NCBI RefSeq assembly: GCF_030272615.1 | Contig: NC_081409.1 | Coordinates: forward strand, 21,704,260-21,768,259 | Reading direction: 5' to 3' | DNA length: 64,000 nucleotides | Source: Cryptomeria japonica | Lineage: Eukaryota > Streptophyta > Pinopsida > Cupressales > Cupressaceae | In this document: positions 1 to 10,905 of the stretch, one piece after another | How the letters are laid out: each line of letters starts with the position of its first letter | Position numbering within the stretch: the stretch's first letter is position 1 | The notes under the pieces: generated by a model | The model's input: only the letters and a program-made list of their open reading frames with translations | Database searches by the model: none | What the model was told of the DNA's origin: nothing | Translations under genes and position numbers: made by a program

Positions 1-1014
1 GGAATGATTCTATATTTGTGGTAGTGGATAGATTCTCAAAGATGGATCATTTCATACCTTGTAAGAAGACATCAGATGATTTGTATGTAGAAGACCTATT
101 TTTCAAGGAAGTGATGAGATTGTGGATTACCTAAGAGCATAGTTTTAGGCAAAAACACTAAGTTTGTTGGCTATTTTTGGAGAACACTTTTGAAGAGGAT
201 GAAGATAGATTTGAAGTTCAGTTCTACTTTTCATCCATAGACTGATGGATAAACAAAAGTAGTTAACCAGAGCTTTGGAAATTTGTTGAGATTTTTAGTT
301 GGAGATAAAACTAGAAGTTGAAATTTGATCCTTGCACAAGTAGAGTTTGCCTACAACAATTCAGTAAAAAAATGTACCGGAAGAACACCTTTTGAGATTG
401 TTACTAGAGTGCATCCTAGAGGTATATCAAAATTGAGAGATATTAGCAATGAAGACCAGAGAAGTTCAGAAGCAAAAGACTCTGCAGATCACATGGCAAC
501 CTTGCATATTCAAGTTAAGTAGCATTTGGAAGACATGAACAACAAGTATAAGAAGAAGGAAGATGAGAAGAGGAGACATAAGGAATTTGAAGTTGTCAAT
601 GAAGTGATGGTATATCTGAGAAAAGAGAGATTCCTAGTTGGAACTTATAACAAATTGCAAAGGAAAAAGTTTGGACCTTGCAAGATTTTGAGGAAGTTCA
701 GTTCTGGAAATGCATATGAAGTGGAGTTACCGAAAAGTTTGAGTATTTCACCTGTGTTTAATATTGTAGATCTTCATGAGTATCATGAACCAAAATTCAG
801 TGAGGATAATATTGCAGACTTGGAGAAACAGTTGCCTTAGAAGGATTCAGATCAGATTGAAGAAGTTTTGGACCATAGGATTGGGTATAGTACTCGGAGC
901 AATCAACATAAGGAGTATCTTGTGAAGTGGAAGGACAGTCGAGTTGAAGATTCATCTTGAATTTCTCAGGCAGAGGTAGACCACCTTCATTTTCCTCTGA
1001 CCCTAGCAAAGTGA
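1..1014 (+). pseudogene. Ty3/gypsy chromovirus pol, 3' fragment (integrase and chromodomain)
   Basis: This is the end of a gypsy polyprotein that joined element DNA to the host. From base 3 the frame reads an integrase core block ([17 protein letters not shown]), followed by a shifted relic of the HP-TDG-T segment, then FAYNNSVKKCTGRTPFEIV (325-522) and the integrase C-terminal segment (FGPCKILRKF, 526-840). A chromodomain follows (EYLVKWKDS, about 860-1005), which places it in the chromovirus branch of Ty3/gypsy. Stops occur at positions usually Gln or Trp (838, 958), and at least one frame change lies before 325. The 5' part lies outside the window. Family call is firm, lineage is not. Confidence 0.9.
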
Positions 1015-1045
1015 GAGGCTCACTTTTTCAATAACCCTGGATGCC

Positions 1046-1880
1046 TGATGCAGGAGCATCCCCAGTTCATATCAATCTTGCATCAACGGAAACTATTTTC
1101 TTTATGTTTTTCTTTCTATTTGTAGTTTCAACATTTCTTTCTGTGTGTCCCAATTTTGGCTCACCAGATCCTATGGAGTTGGATTCTACTTGAAGACTTG
1201 ATCATCTTTCTTATTTCCAGACCGCATTGCATTTGGATAATTTTTCGGCAAGTTATCACTATCATTTTTCTTGATAGTTTCCTGTTACTGGTTGATGATT
1301 TCTTGTTACTGATTGCGTGGAACTATTTTGGTGATCTACCAGAACCCCTTCCGAAGCTTGCGGAGCCTTGGACATTGATTTCAATGTTCCTTGGCATGTG
1401 GCCGACCTTTTCCCACGATCTACACCTTGAATCCTTTAGATTTTTTTGTAGGAATCTCTTGGCGGATGTTGACCTTGTTGGTTTTACATATTAGGTATTG
1501 TTCTTCGGGTTTTGATCCCTTTTTGGGCCGACCGGATCATTTGGATCATATATATAATTATAATTGATCTTTAGAATATAATCAATCAAACAATCAAGTA
1601 GCTAGACTGAGCATAGAAGATAGATTTTAAGATTCAAGGTCTCGGTTATGAACTATTATGTACTTTGAACATGTTCTAGTAGGCCTATGAGCTGGTTATG
1701 TTGTAACCCAGTTGTTACTGGTTGGTTGTAATCAATTGTCATGTTATAAAACAATCTGTTCTGCATTGCCTCCGTCATATCTTTGTGTTTCTATTGTGTT
1801 ACTCTTGTTGACCGGTCCAGATTGATCTCTTTGAGGTCCCTCCTCATCGTTGACTTCTTCATATTGTTATGTGGCCAACA
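1046..1880 (+). repeat. Probable 3' LTR of the chromovirus
   Basis: Non-coding DNA directly after the pol fragment. It can be bounded by TG (TGATGCAGGAGC) and CA (GTGGCCAACA). No second LTR copy or target duplication is available in the window, so the boundaries are inferred from position and dinucleotides only. The long reading frame at 1156-1494 has no recognisable domain. Confidence 0.4.
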
Positions 1881-1936
1881 ATTAAGATACTACGTAGAAC
1901 ATTAGTTTGTTGGGCTTGAGCCAAAATAAGTACTCT

Positions 1937-2610
1937 ATTAGTTCACATAGTTGTTACAGGTTGCACCCCTATATGTAACATAATATAAGCTATGAAGGGG
2001 AGACTTTGGTGTATGCAAATTTATGAGTTAGACATTTTGTATCATAGGAAGTGTTATTTTTTGATAAATAAAACAAACACTTACATGATCAGTCCCAAGT
2101 AGAAGAGCTTGTATTTCATCTCATCACCCGACAGACTAAGGAGGGGGCCCACTTCTTGGAACATCTAGTGCTTTCCCAACTTTCATTGTTATAGTAATGC
2201 GTGTTTTATTTTCATAGTATAATAGTTTATTTATATTCTTTTTGTTATTTTGAAATGTGGTTTGTTGTTTATGAGACTATTTTCTAGACTAATTGTTAAT
2301 TATTTATATTTCTTTATGATTTCCAGATTAGTTTGCATTGGAGTTGTGAGTTTAATTTCCATAATTATTACTATTTTTGTTGTTCCTGTCACTAGGAAGT
2401 GACAGTTCCTGTTGCCAGAGTTGTTTCTATTTGTAATAGGTTTAATTTTATAGATGCATTCGTCCCCACTCAACTCATGACTCTCACCCCTTTGACAGAT
2501 TAGCACGACACCTTTCACAAGTATACGATCCCCAGATTGACATTTTAGGAACAAATTGAGGAAATTGATGTAAAATTTTTATAGTAATTTGACCCCAAAG
2601 TCAATCCAAA
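1937..2610 (+). repeat. Diverged direct repeat, copy 1
   Basis: Matches 3521-3922 in the same orientation over two blocks, 1937-2258 and about 2535-2610, including the shared stretch AAGGAGGGGGCCCACTTCTT. Roughly 270 bases between the blocks (about 2259-2534) are absent from copy 2. The family is not recognised and no coding signature is seen. Confidence 0.7.
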
Positions 2611-3520
2611 AATACAATAATTGGGCTAATCTATTTGCAGGTACACTCAGATGCCTCTATGGTTGTTTCACTGAATTTGAGTGTCTTCCACACCTCCTAT
2701 CACTCATTTATGTAGCTCTATTCTTGAATGTTGTGATCAACATTTCTTTGATCACTTACAGAACATGCTACACATTCAGTTGAGGTGTTATAGAAAGTGA
2801 GATCAACTAGACACCACATGTTTTATGACGCTTTAGTCATATCTAGATCTTTCATGGCATTGCAATCCCCACCCACATTTTGGGTTCCTTCCTTGCTTGT
2901 GGATCATAGTTGTTGAGTTCTTTTGGCTACTTGACCTTGGCATAGTTGGACATGCAAGTTTGTAAAACAAACAATTTTATTTTTCTAATTATATTGATCA
3001 TATATGCAGCATCCATGCCTATCCTCTCCTTGTTTCCCATGGACGGTCAACCCTTTTGAGTTGGGGGGAAGGTATACCATCCTTATTACCTATCCTTTAC
3101 CCTTTATTTCACTTTATCCTTAATCATCCCTTCATAGTTCACCATGCACGATCATTTCATATTCCTTATCATTTCATCCCTCATTTTGCCTATCATTTCA
3201 CTCATTTCACATAGCTAGCGGTAGAGATAATTTTACATGATACCTCCTATATATATAACATTTGAAAGAATTATGTTGTGGAAGATAAAAAATGGAAGAT
3301 GAAGAGTGAAAGAAAAGAAAATGAAGAGAAATTGAAAAAAGAAAAATGGAGGAAAATCAAATGTTGAGGAGGATTAAATATTAAAACAATTTAATCCAAA
3401 ATTGTTGGTAGCTTTACATTTGTCACAAAATTTATATTTGTCACAGAATTTAGCCACCTTAGCACTTCCGTTAGATCTAATGGGAGATGTATTTGTTGTT
3501 GGGAGAAAACCGAAACCTAT

Positions 3521-3922
3521 TATATTAGTGCATGTAGTTGTTATAGGCTGCACATATATATGTAGCATAATATAAGTTACAAAGGGGAGACTTTGGTGTA
3601 AGCAAATTTATGTGTTAGACATTTTGTATCATCGACAACGTTATTTTCTGATAAATAAAACCTACACTTACATGATCAGTCCCATGTAGAAGAGCTTGTA
3701 TTTCATCTCACCACTTGACGGACTAAGGAGGGGGCCCACTTCTTGGAACGTCTGGTGCTTTACCAACTTTCATTGTTATAGCAATGCATGTTTTATTTTC
3801 ATAGTATAATAGTTTATTCTGGATTAGTTTATTTATGTTCTTTTTGTTATTTGTTGTTCTGGACTGACATTTTAAGAACAAACTGCTTTACAAATTTTTT
3901 ATAGTAATTTGATACCAAGTCT
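3521..3922 (+). repeat. Diverged direct repeat, copy 2 (shorter)
   Basis: Second copy of the repeat at 1937-2610. It runs directly from the first block into the second without the roughly 270 base internal segment. Either copy 1 gained an insertion, or copy 2 is a deletion or processed form. Confidence 0.7.
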
Positions 3923-4484
3923 TGATCCACAGTTTTGTCCATCAATAGTCACAGATGGTTTGTTTGAATTTGTTTTGATGTACTCATCTAAATTAATTAA
4001 TATTTATTGTGTTAAATCTATGAAATCATTATCTAAATTTATCACAATTTCAAATATTTGTTGTTCTAGATAAGTAAAATATTTTGAATACATTCTATCA
4101 TTTTATTATGTACATTTTTCTTTCTTTGAGGGAAATCAACTATATGATTTAGAAAAAAGTTAGTTTGCATTTGAAATGTTTTTGATTAAAATAAGTGGGG
4201 ATGGGCTTCAACCCACTACAAATCTAATAGAATAGAACTAAATCCCATAAACAAGGTAAGGTTACATCAAGGTAACCCTTACCACAAGGAATCAAAGAAA
4301 ACTTACAACAAAAGCCTAAGACTTAGATCTACGACCAAGAGGTGGGCCCTAAGGAACAAAATGAGACCTCAATGAGAGCCTTTTTTTTTGTGTGAAGAAT
4401 CCTTCGTAGGATTAAAAAAGATGGAGAATTGTCCAAGCTAAATGAAGCAACCAGAGAGTCTGAGAGAAGGGTAACGGAGCCTAG

Positions 4485-4835
4485 GAAAGGGACCTAACAG
4501 TCCATATTTCCTATTTCTTTCATTTAACACCATACAAAATCCTTGGTCACTATAATTATTCAGATCTAAATCCTGACTTTGTTCAGACATACACTTCACG
4601 TTTTTAGAGGCAAAGTTGTCTAAAATTAGAGAGAAGCCCACGAGAATTGTAGGAACTTTGGATGCTTAATCTTGAAGCTTTGCTAGTAAATAGTCGTTAT
4701 CATTGTACTTCGATCAGTGTGATGAAAAACTTGTGGTAGGACAGTGTATAGAATAGCTACGTTCTAGAGCTTGTTTTGTAAGGATATCTTCTTGAGCATC
4801 TTTTGTAGCTTGTTTTGGAATGATTTTTTTGTTTG
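4485..4835 (+). repeat. Large inverted repeat, left arm, segment 1 (outer end)
   Basis: The reverse complement of this segment matches about 47905-48118, for example GGCAAAGTTGTCTAAAAT against the opposite-strand GTTTTAGACAGCTTTGCC region. About 150 bases next to the copia insertion (4690-4835) have no counterpart in the right arm. The pairing ends near 4485 and 48118; no clean terminal motif or target duplication is seen there. Confidence 0.8.
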
Positions 4836-5137
4836 TGTTAGAAGTGAAGTCCAACAGACTCCTTCCATTTTACCGCCAAAACCTTTGGCTCTTCATCTTC
4901 TATTTGTAAGCTCCTTAAGAGCTGGTTGAATATCATTTGTTGTGTGTATTCTGAAGCTGCTTGCAGCTGTGTATGAACAAACCAGAATTGGTCATCAATA
5001 TAATTTTTTCTCTTGCTTTAAGTGTGGACGTAGGCAATCTGCCAAACCATGATAAATTGTGTGTCGAGCATTTGTCTTTGTTTGTGAATTCATTATTCTA
5101 TTTTTCTTCTCTTCTAATTCATTTCTAAATCCTAACA
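4836..5137 (+). repeat. Copia 5' LTR
   Basis: Starts TGTTAGAAGTGAAG and ends CCTAACA. Aligns along its length with 9888-10186 with scattered substitutions, which indicates a moderately old insertion. Confidence 0.95.
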
Positions 5138-5138
5138 A

Positions 5139-5151
5139 TTGGTATTAGAGC
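5139..5151 (+). other. Primer binding site, Met-initiator tRNA type
   Basis: TTGGTATTAGAGC starts one base after the LTR end. It resembles the usual plant copia site TGGTATCAGAGC with a C to T change. Confidence 0.85.
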
Positions 5152-5197
5152 GAGGTTAGATCGCTGTTAAGATTTCGGTGGTTGAAATTCTAGAACC

Positions 5198-8100
5198 ATG
5201 GAAGAAGTGAAGATAGAGAAGTTCTCCGATCAGCACTTCGAGTTATGGAAGGTGTAGATGGAGTCTTTGCTGATAAAGAAAGACCTTTCATTTGTGCTTA
5301 AAGGGAAAGCAAAGAAGCCAACTACGATGGCTGATGAAGAATGGGAAAAATTAGACAAGAAGGCCAGAGCAATAATTTTTCTCTTGTTGTCCAATAATGT
5401 TCTCTTCAATGTCATGGGTGAAGCAACAACGAAAGATGTATGGGATAAACTCACAACCATGTATGAAATAGCGTCGACTGCCAATAAAGTGTTTATCATG
5501 AAGCAATTGTAAAAGCGTAAGATGAAAGAAGGTTGCACTATGACAAATCACATCAATGAATTTAATACATTGATTAGTCAAGCAACTTTGGTGGGGATGA
5601 CACAAGATGATGAGACAAAGGTTGTTCTTTTATTATGCTCTTTGCCAAGCAGCTGAGATAGTGTTGTAACAGCAGTTAGCACATCAATATCTGGTAAAAA
5701 TAAGTTACTTTTTAATGATGTAGCAGCTACTCTTCTTAGCGAGGATTTGAGAAGAAAGAATGAAGAACCTTCATCCAGTGAAGCCTTAATGGTGGTAAGC
5801 ACCGAAAATAGAGGTAGAAGCCATAATAGAGGTAGAAATAATTATCATAGACATTCGAAATCAGCAAGGAGATCGAAGTCTAGAAATAGAAATGGTGATT
5901 GCTGGTTTTGTGGCAAATCTGGTCATGTAAGGAAGGATTGTAGAAACTACAAATGGGCACAAGAGAGGGTGCGGGATAGCGAAGCAAATACAACCTATGA
6001 TAAAGATGATAGTGTACTAATCCTTTCAACAACCGACACTACTCCAAATTCATGGGTACTTTATTCCGGTGCCTCCCATCATGCTACCTCATGTCTTGAA
6101 GCGTTCATCAACTACAAAGGTGGTCATTTTGGAAATGTTTTCTTAGGAGATAACAAAGCTTGTGAAATTACAGGCAAGGGTGATGTGTTGCTGCCATTAG
6201 AAGGTGGTAAAACATGGCTGCTCAATGATGTTTAGCATGCCCCACAATTGAAGCGAAATTTAATATACGTTGGGCAACTCTTTGATCAAGGTCTTAATGT
6301 AAATTTTCTTCCGGATACTTGGAAGGTAACTCATGGTACCATGCTGATTCCAAATGGCAATAAATTGGTTAGTCTATATATATTTAAGACTCATGGTGAA
6401 GTGAGAGCTGCAATGGTGATTGAGGACAAATAAGTAGATCTTTGGCATCAAAGGTTTGGGCATATTAGAAAGAAAGGGCTCCATGTTAACTTCCGAGCCT
6501 CAAACTTGTCGACTTAGCCTTTTGTAAACATTGTCTTTATGACAAACAAAAGCGAGTCAGTTTTTTGAAAGGTGGACGTGACACAAAGACAACACCGCTG
6601 GAGCTTGTATATTCGGATTTTTTTGGGACTACCGAAGTAGCCTCCATTGGAGGAGATAACTATTTTGTCACCTTTCTTGATGATTGTACAAGAAAAGTAT
6701 GGATTTATATGCTCTGTAAGAAATCTGAAGTTTTTTCAAAATTTAAAATTTTCAAGGCTTTAGTTGAAAATTAAATTGGGCATAAGATTAAGTGTCTACA
6801 AACAGATAATGGTGGAGACTTTTGTTCACATGAATTTGATGATTTTTGTGCTGATAATGGGATTAGAAGAATTAAGGTTGTTCCTTTCACTCTTCAAGAA
6901 AACGGTGCAGCCGAGAGGATGAATAGGACAATCCTTGAAAAGGCACAACGTATGTTATCAAATGCAAGTCTAGGAAAGGAATTTTGGGCAGAGGCTTGTA
7001 ACACAGTAGTATACCTGATAAACCGAAGTCCCTCATCTAAATTAGACTGGTATTCCGGAAGAGGAATGGTAAGGGAAGAGGATTTCATACTCGCATCTTC
7101 ACGTGTTTGGATGTGAAGCTTTCTCGCATATACCCAAGGAGAAACGAACCAAACTGAATCCCAAGTCGTAGAAGTGTATTTTCGTTGGGTATGATGAAGA
7201 ATAATTTGGTTTCAGGTTGTGGGATCCGGCTCACTGAAAAATTGTTCGCAGCAAGGATGCAATTTTTCATGAGATTTCCTTCCCTGCGCTGCAAGGTTCA
7301 AATAAACCAAATAAAGAGTATGTTCCTCTGTCTCTGTTTCAAGATTATTCTACATCTACCAGTGCTCTGCCTCAGATCTCTCATCCAGTGGGAGCCCCTA
7401 TGTCATCTACTACAGTTGAATGCAATTCTCACACTGAGAATGATGAAGAAGAAAGCGTTTATCATGATTGTTCAGAGCCATTTGAAATAGCACACCGTGA
7501 AATAGAGGGACCGGATAACATGTCACAGCCTTCCTCAGAACCATCACGAGCTTGCGGGAAGACTGTTAAAGGTGTCTTCAACCCGGTCGTGCCGCTGCCT
7601 ACACATCACCACGCTGCCGCTCTCTCCAAGCATACTAGCTCACATACTCACCGACACGGTGGTCTTTCACAGCAAGATAGGTGGTCACGTGAGGCTGGGA
7701 ACTCACCACCGCTCGCTGGGCATTCTCCACAACTTGCTGATTGGTTGCCACGCCTGCCCCGAGACTCCTCCTCCACGGGCTCACAACAGGGGCTACATAC
7801 TACGCATGTCGTGGACAATGTCTTTGCGGCAGATCACTCACGTGGTTTGCGTTACCAGGAGCGCACTCATACCTCGCATTCCAGCCCGACAGCAAAGGGA
7901 ATACGCTTTACTGCGGAGGTCTCTCACAACGGACAAGTCCCTTCCAGGCTCAATAATGGTCTAAGTCCTCCACGTTTTGGTGATAATAATCCGCAGAGTG
8001 ATCGTCTAGATTCTCAACATGCTTGACACTCTGTTGCCACACAAGAATTCGGAATCCATTATGTGCCCAGAACTACAGCCACAGGAGAAATTGATTTGAA

Positions 8101-9825
8101 TGACCAGAGACAAGATGATCGAGATAATTTTAGTAGGGATGATCCCACTACTCAATCGAGAATCCATTGGGAAAATCTACCAGACAGAGGCGATCTTCAG
8201 TAAATTTATCTGACTATGACTTATTATTTTGTAAATAAGTTGAGCCTACCTTGTTAATCTCTGATCAAACAGAGCCTGCATCATATAAAGCATATTGTAA
8301 AACTGTAGATTGTGATAAATGGCACGCTGCAATGTGCAAAGAAATGGACGCACTATTGCGTAATCAGACATGGGATTTGGTGCCACTTCCGCTTGACAGA
8401 AAGGCATTACGTAATAAATGGGTGTAAAAATTGAAAGATGAAGCTGGTGGTCGGAAAAGATTTCGAGCAAGACTAGTTGTCAAGGGATATGCTCAACAGC
8501 AAGACCTCGATTTTAAAGAAATTTTCTCGCCAGTAGGCAAAATGACTACCATCCGAGCAGTATTGGGATTGGTTTCAGCCTGGGATCTTGAGCTTGAACA
8601 ACTGGATGTGAAGACGATATTTCTCCATAGAAACCTTAATGAGGAATTGTTTATGCATCAACCTGAAGAATTTATTAAAAAGGGTCAGGAACATCTCTAT
8701 TGTAGATTGAAACGAAGTTTGTATGGGCTTAAGCAAGCCCCATGCCAACGGTATCTTAAATTTGACAAATTTATGATTGATCACATGTTTACCCGATGTG
8801 AGTCTGATCCTTGTATCTATTTTAAAAGGCTTCCAAATGGCGAATTTGTCATACTTCTCCTTTATATGGATGATATGCTAGTGGTCGGCAGAAGCATGAA
8901 GATTGTTAGTGAGCTTAAAAATCACTTAGCTAATGAGTTTGCTATGAAAGATTTAGGGGCAGCAAAGAAAATTCTTGGGATGACTATTTTTCGAGATAGG
9001 AAAAAGAGAGAACTTAAACTATCTCAGGAAGGTTACATTAAAAAAGTATCAGACAGATTTGGTATGGCAGATGCTAAGTCTGTATGCATCCCCTTAGCCT
9101 CTCAGTTTCAGTTGTCTTCTCAATTGTGTCAAAAAACAAAAGAAGATAAGGAGTTTATGGCCAAAATTCCATACACATCTGCAGTTGGAAGTCTTATGTA
9201 TGCTATGGTGTCTACTCATCTGGATATTGCTCATGTTGTGGAAGTGGTGAGTAGATTTATGGCTAATCCGAGCAAATCACATTAGGAGTTGGTCAAGTAT
9301 ATTTTGCAGTATCTCAAGGGTACAGATTTTTGCTTATGGTTTCGGAAGGGCAAGGCAATTTTGCAAGGGTTTACTGATTCTTATTTTTCCAAAGATTTAG
9401 ACAAAAGAAAGTCTACTTCAGGTTATGCTTTCACATTTGTTGGGGCAATGATTACTTGGGCCTCTAAATTACAACATACAGTTGCTCAATCGGCTGCAGA
9501 GGCTAAATACATAGCTCTTTCTAAAGGAGCAAATGAGATGGTATGGTTGCAACTCTTGTTCAACGAGTTGGGTTTGAAGCAATCAGATTTTGCCTTGTTT
9601 TGTGATAATAGCAGTGCCATATTTATGACAAAACATCAGACATCTTAGCCTCAGTCAAAACATGTTGATGTTCACAGTCATTATGTTCGTCACATGGTCG
9701 AAGAAGGCAAGTTTCATGTAGATAAAGTTCATACTGAAAAGAATCCAGCTGATGTGCTCACTAAAGTTGTTAAGTGGGAGAAGTTCAATTTCTGCCGAGC
9801 TTCTCTCGGCCTTTCCAATATCTGA
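5198..9825 (+). pseudogene. Copia gag-pol polyprotein, degenerate
   Basis: Gag starts at the ATG at 5198 after the primer site and contains a UBN2-type gag region. The order is: zinc knuckle CWFCGKSGHVRKDC (5899-5940), protease around VLYSGASHH (near 6056) where the usual DSGAS aspartate reads Tyr, pre-integrase motif LWHQRFGH, and integrase core (VYSDFFG, LQTDNGG, NGAAERMN; 6590-6950). A Ser/His/Pro-rich hinge (7388-8026) is followed by RT with catalytic YMDD (8863-8874) and RNase H (FTDSYFSKD, SAAEAKYIA, ADVLTK) to 9825. Stops interrupt at least ten points, many where Trp or Gln is expected, for example after FELWKV, LPSS, LNDV, LVEN and KSH. The protease change alone would abolish maturation. 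Confidence 0.95.
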
Positions 9826-9876
9826 TAGCAGGACTGAGCTGGGGAATCTACTTGTTGCAGCAGTTCGTTGGCCTTC

Positions 9877-9886
9877 AAGTGGGAGA
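9877..9886 (+). other. Polypurine tract of the copia element
   Basis: AAGTGGGAGA lies one base before the 3' LTR. It is the standard plus-strand priming site. Confidence 0.85.
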
Positions 9887-9887
9887 T

Positions 9888-10186
9888 TGTTGGAAGTGAA
9901 GTCCAACGGACTCCTTCCATTTTACTGCCAAAACCTTTGGCTCTTCATCTTCTGTTTGTAAGCTCTTTAAGAGTTGGTTTAATATCATTTGTTGTGTGTA
10001 TTTTGAAGCTGCTTGTAGCTGTGTATGAGCAAACCAGAATTGGTCATCAATATATTGATTCCCCTACTTTAAGTGTGGACATAGGCAATTTGTCGAACCA
10101 CGATAATTTGTGCGTCTCAATTTTCTTTGTTTGTGAATTCATTATTCTATTTTTTTTCTCTTCTAATTCATTTCTAAATCCTAACA
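9888..10186 (+). repeat. Copia 3' LTR
   Basis: Starts TGTTGGAAGTGAAG and ends CCTAACA, matching 4836-5137. The element's downstream target duplication ATTTG follows at once. Confidence 0.95.
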
Positions 10187-10833
10187 ATTTGGACAAGTAT
10201 TAATTTTGAATCTGTTTTGCAAGAGTTTTCTTTCTCGCAAGTCCTTCGATTCAACCTTTTTTTTTGAGCTTGATTGGTAAATTGTTGTAATGATGAGGAG
10301 GCTTGGAACTTGGGAATCGATAATTTCAATTGGAATATTTAATGTAAAGTAATGCTACATGAGACATGATATTTGGACTGAGTGATTTCAGATAGTATGG
10401 ACTAAAAATGGATACCAAATGGTAGATAATGTGATAGATGTCTTTTTCATATGATCTAGGCATACAATTTGAAAGGTTTGATTGGGGAATAAGTGCATAA
10501 TCGTTAGTTGAAACTGACTTGGCTTGGGTTTGGGTTGAACTTTGAATTTTAAAATTATGGGTCCAAAGTATGTCATGGAATTAAATGCACTAAAAATTCA
10601 CACACAAAGACACACCTAGCTCATGTGGAGTGGATGAGATGGGAAATCATTGTTGTGGATGTGGAAGGATATGGTTGAGTAGCAGTGCATTCTTAGAATT
10701 TTCTTTTGGTTAGGGAAGTAATAGGCATTAATGAGAGAAGTTCTAACAATGTGTTTCTGACATTAGCAGTGTTTCTTAAGGGAGGGTGTTAGAAATAAGT
10801 CACATTCAAATTGATCATGGGATAGTTGAATAA

Positions 10834-10905
10834 GGGCCAATAATTCAGTTGGTAGAGCACTCTAATAAAAAATGAAAAGTCCAAGGTTCAAGTCCTAATT
10901 GGTCA
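10834..10905 (+). repeat. tRNA-like sequence (tRNA pseudogene or SINE head), left arm
   Basis: About 72 bases with tRNA-like ends (GGGCCAA paired loosely with TTGGTC), an A-box-like CAGTTGGTAGAGCAC and a B-box-like GGTTCAAGTCC. The T stem and anticodon stem pair poorly, so a working tRNA is unlikely. The same sequence occurs inverted at about 47190-47258 in the right arm. Confidence 0.6.

Larger units (their letters stand above)
1881..4484. other. Non-coding AT-rich DNA
   Basis: Apart from the two direct repeat copies I see no gene, RNA or element ends. A purine-rich stretch lies at about 3275-3380. Short reading frames here show no family signature. Confidence 0.6.
4836..10186 (+). mobile_element. 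Full-length Ty1/copia retrotransposon (dead), inserted in the left arm
   Basis: A 5.35 kb element with two LTRs (302 and 299 bp), a primer site, gag-protease-integrase-RT-RNase H order (copia type) and a polypurine tract. Flanking 5 bp duplications are GTTTG (4831-4835) and ATTTG (10187-10191), one base apart. The inverted repeat continues on both sides, so the element inserted into the arm after the arm existed. It carries many internal stops and shifts and cannot supply its own proteins. The Tork/Tnt1-type assignment is by eye. Confidence 0.95.

Noticed and set aside
1156-1494. 112-residue hydrophobic reading frame as a membrane protein
   Set aside because: It lies inside the probable chromovirus LTR, has no family motif, and hydrophobicity follows from the T-rich sequence.
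7388-8026. 212-residue frame as an independent gene inside the copia element
   Set aside because: It occupies the variable hinge between integrase and RT, in element orientation, and is best read as part of the decayed polyprotein.
10834-10905. Functional tRNA gene
   Set aside because: Anticodon and T stems do not pair properly and the element occurs in repeated DNA.
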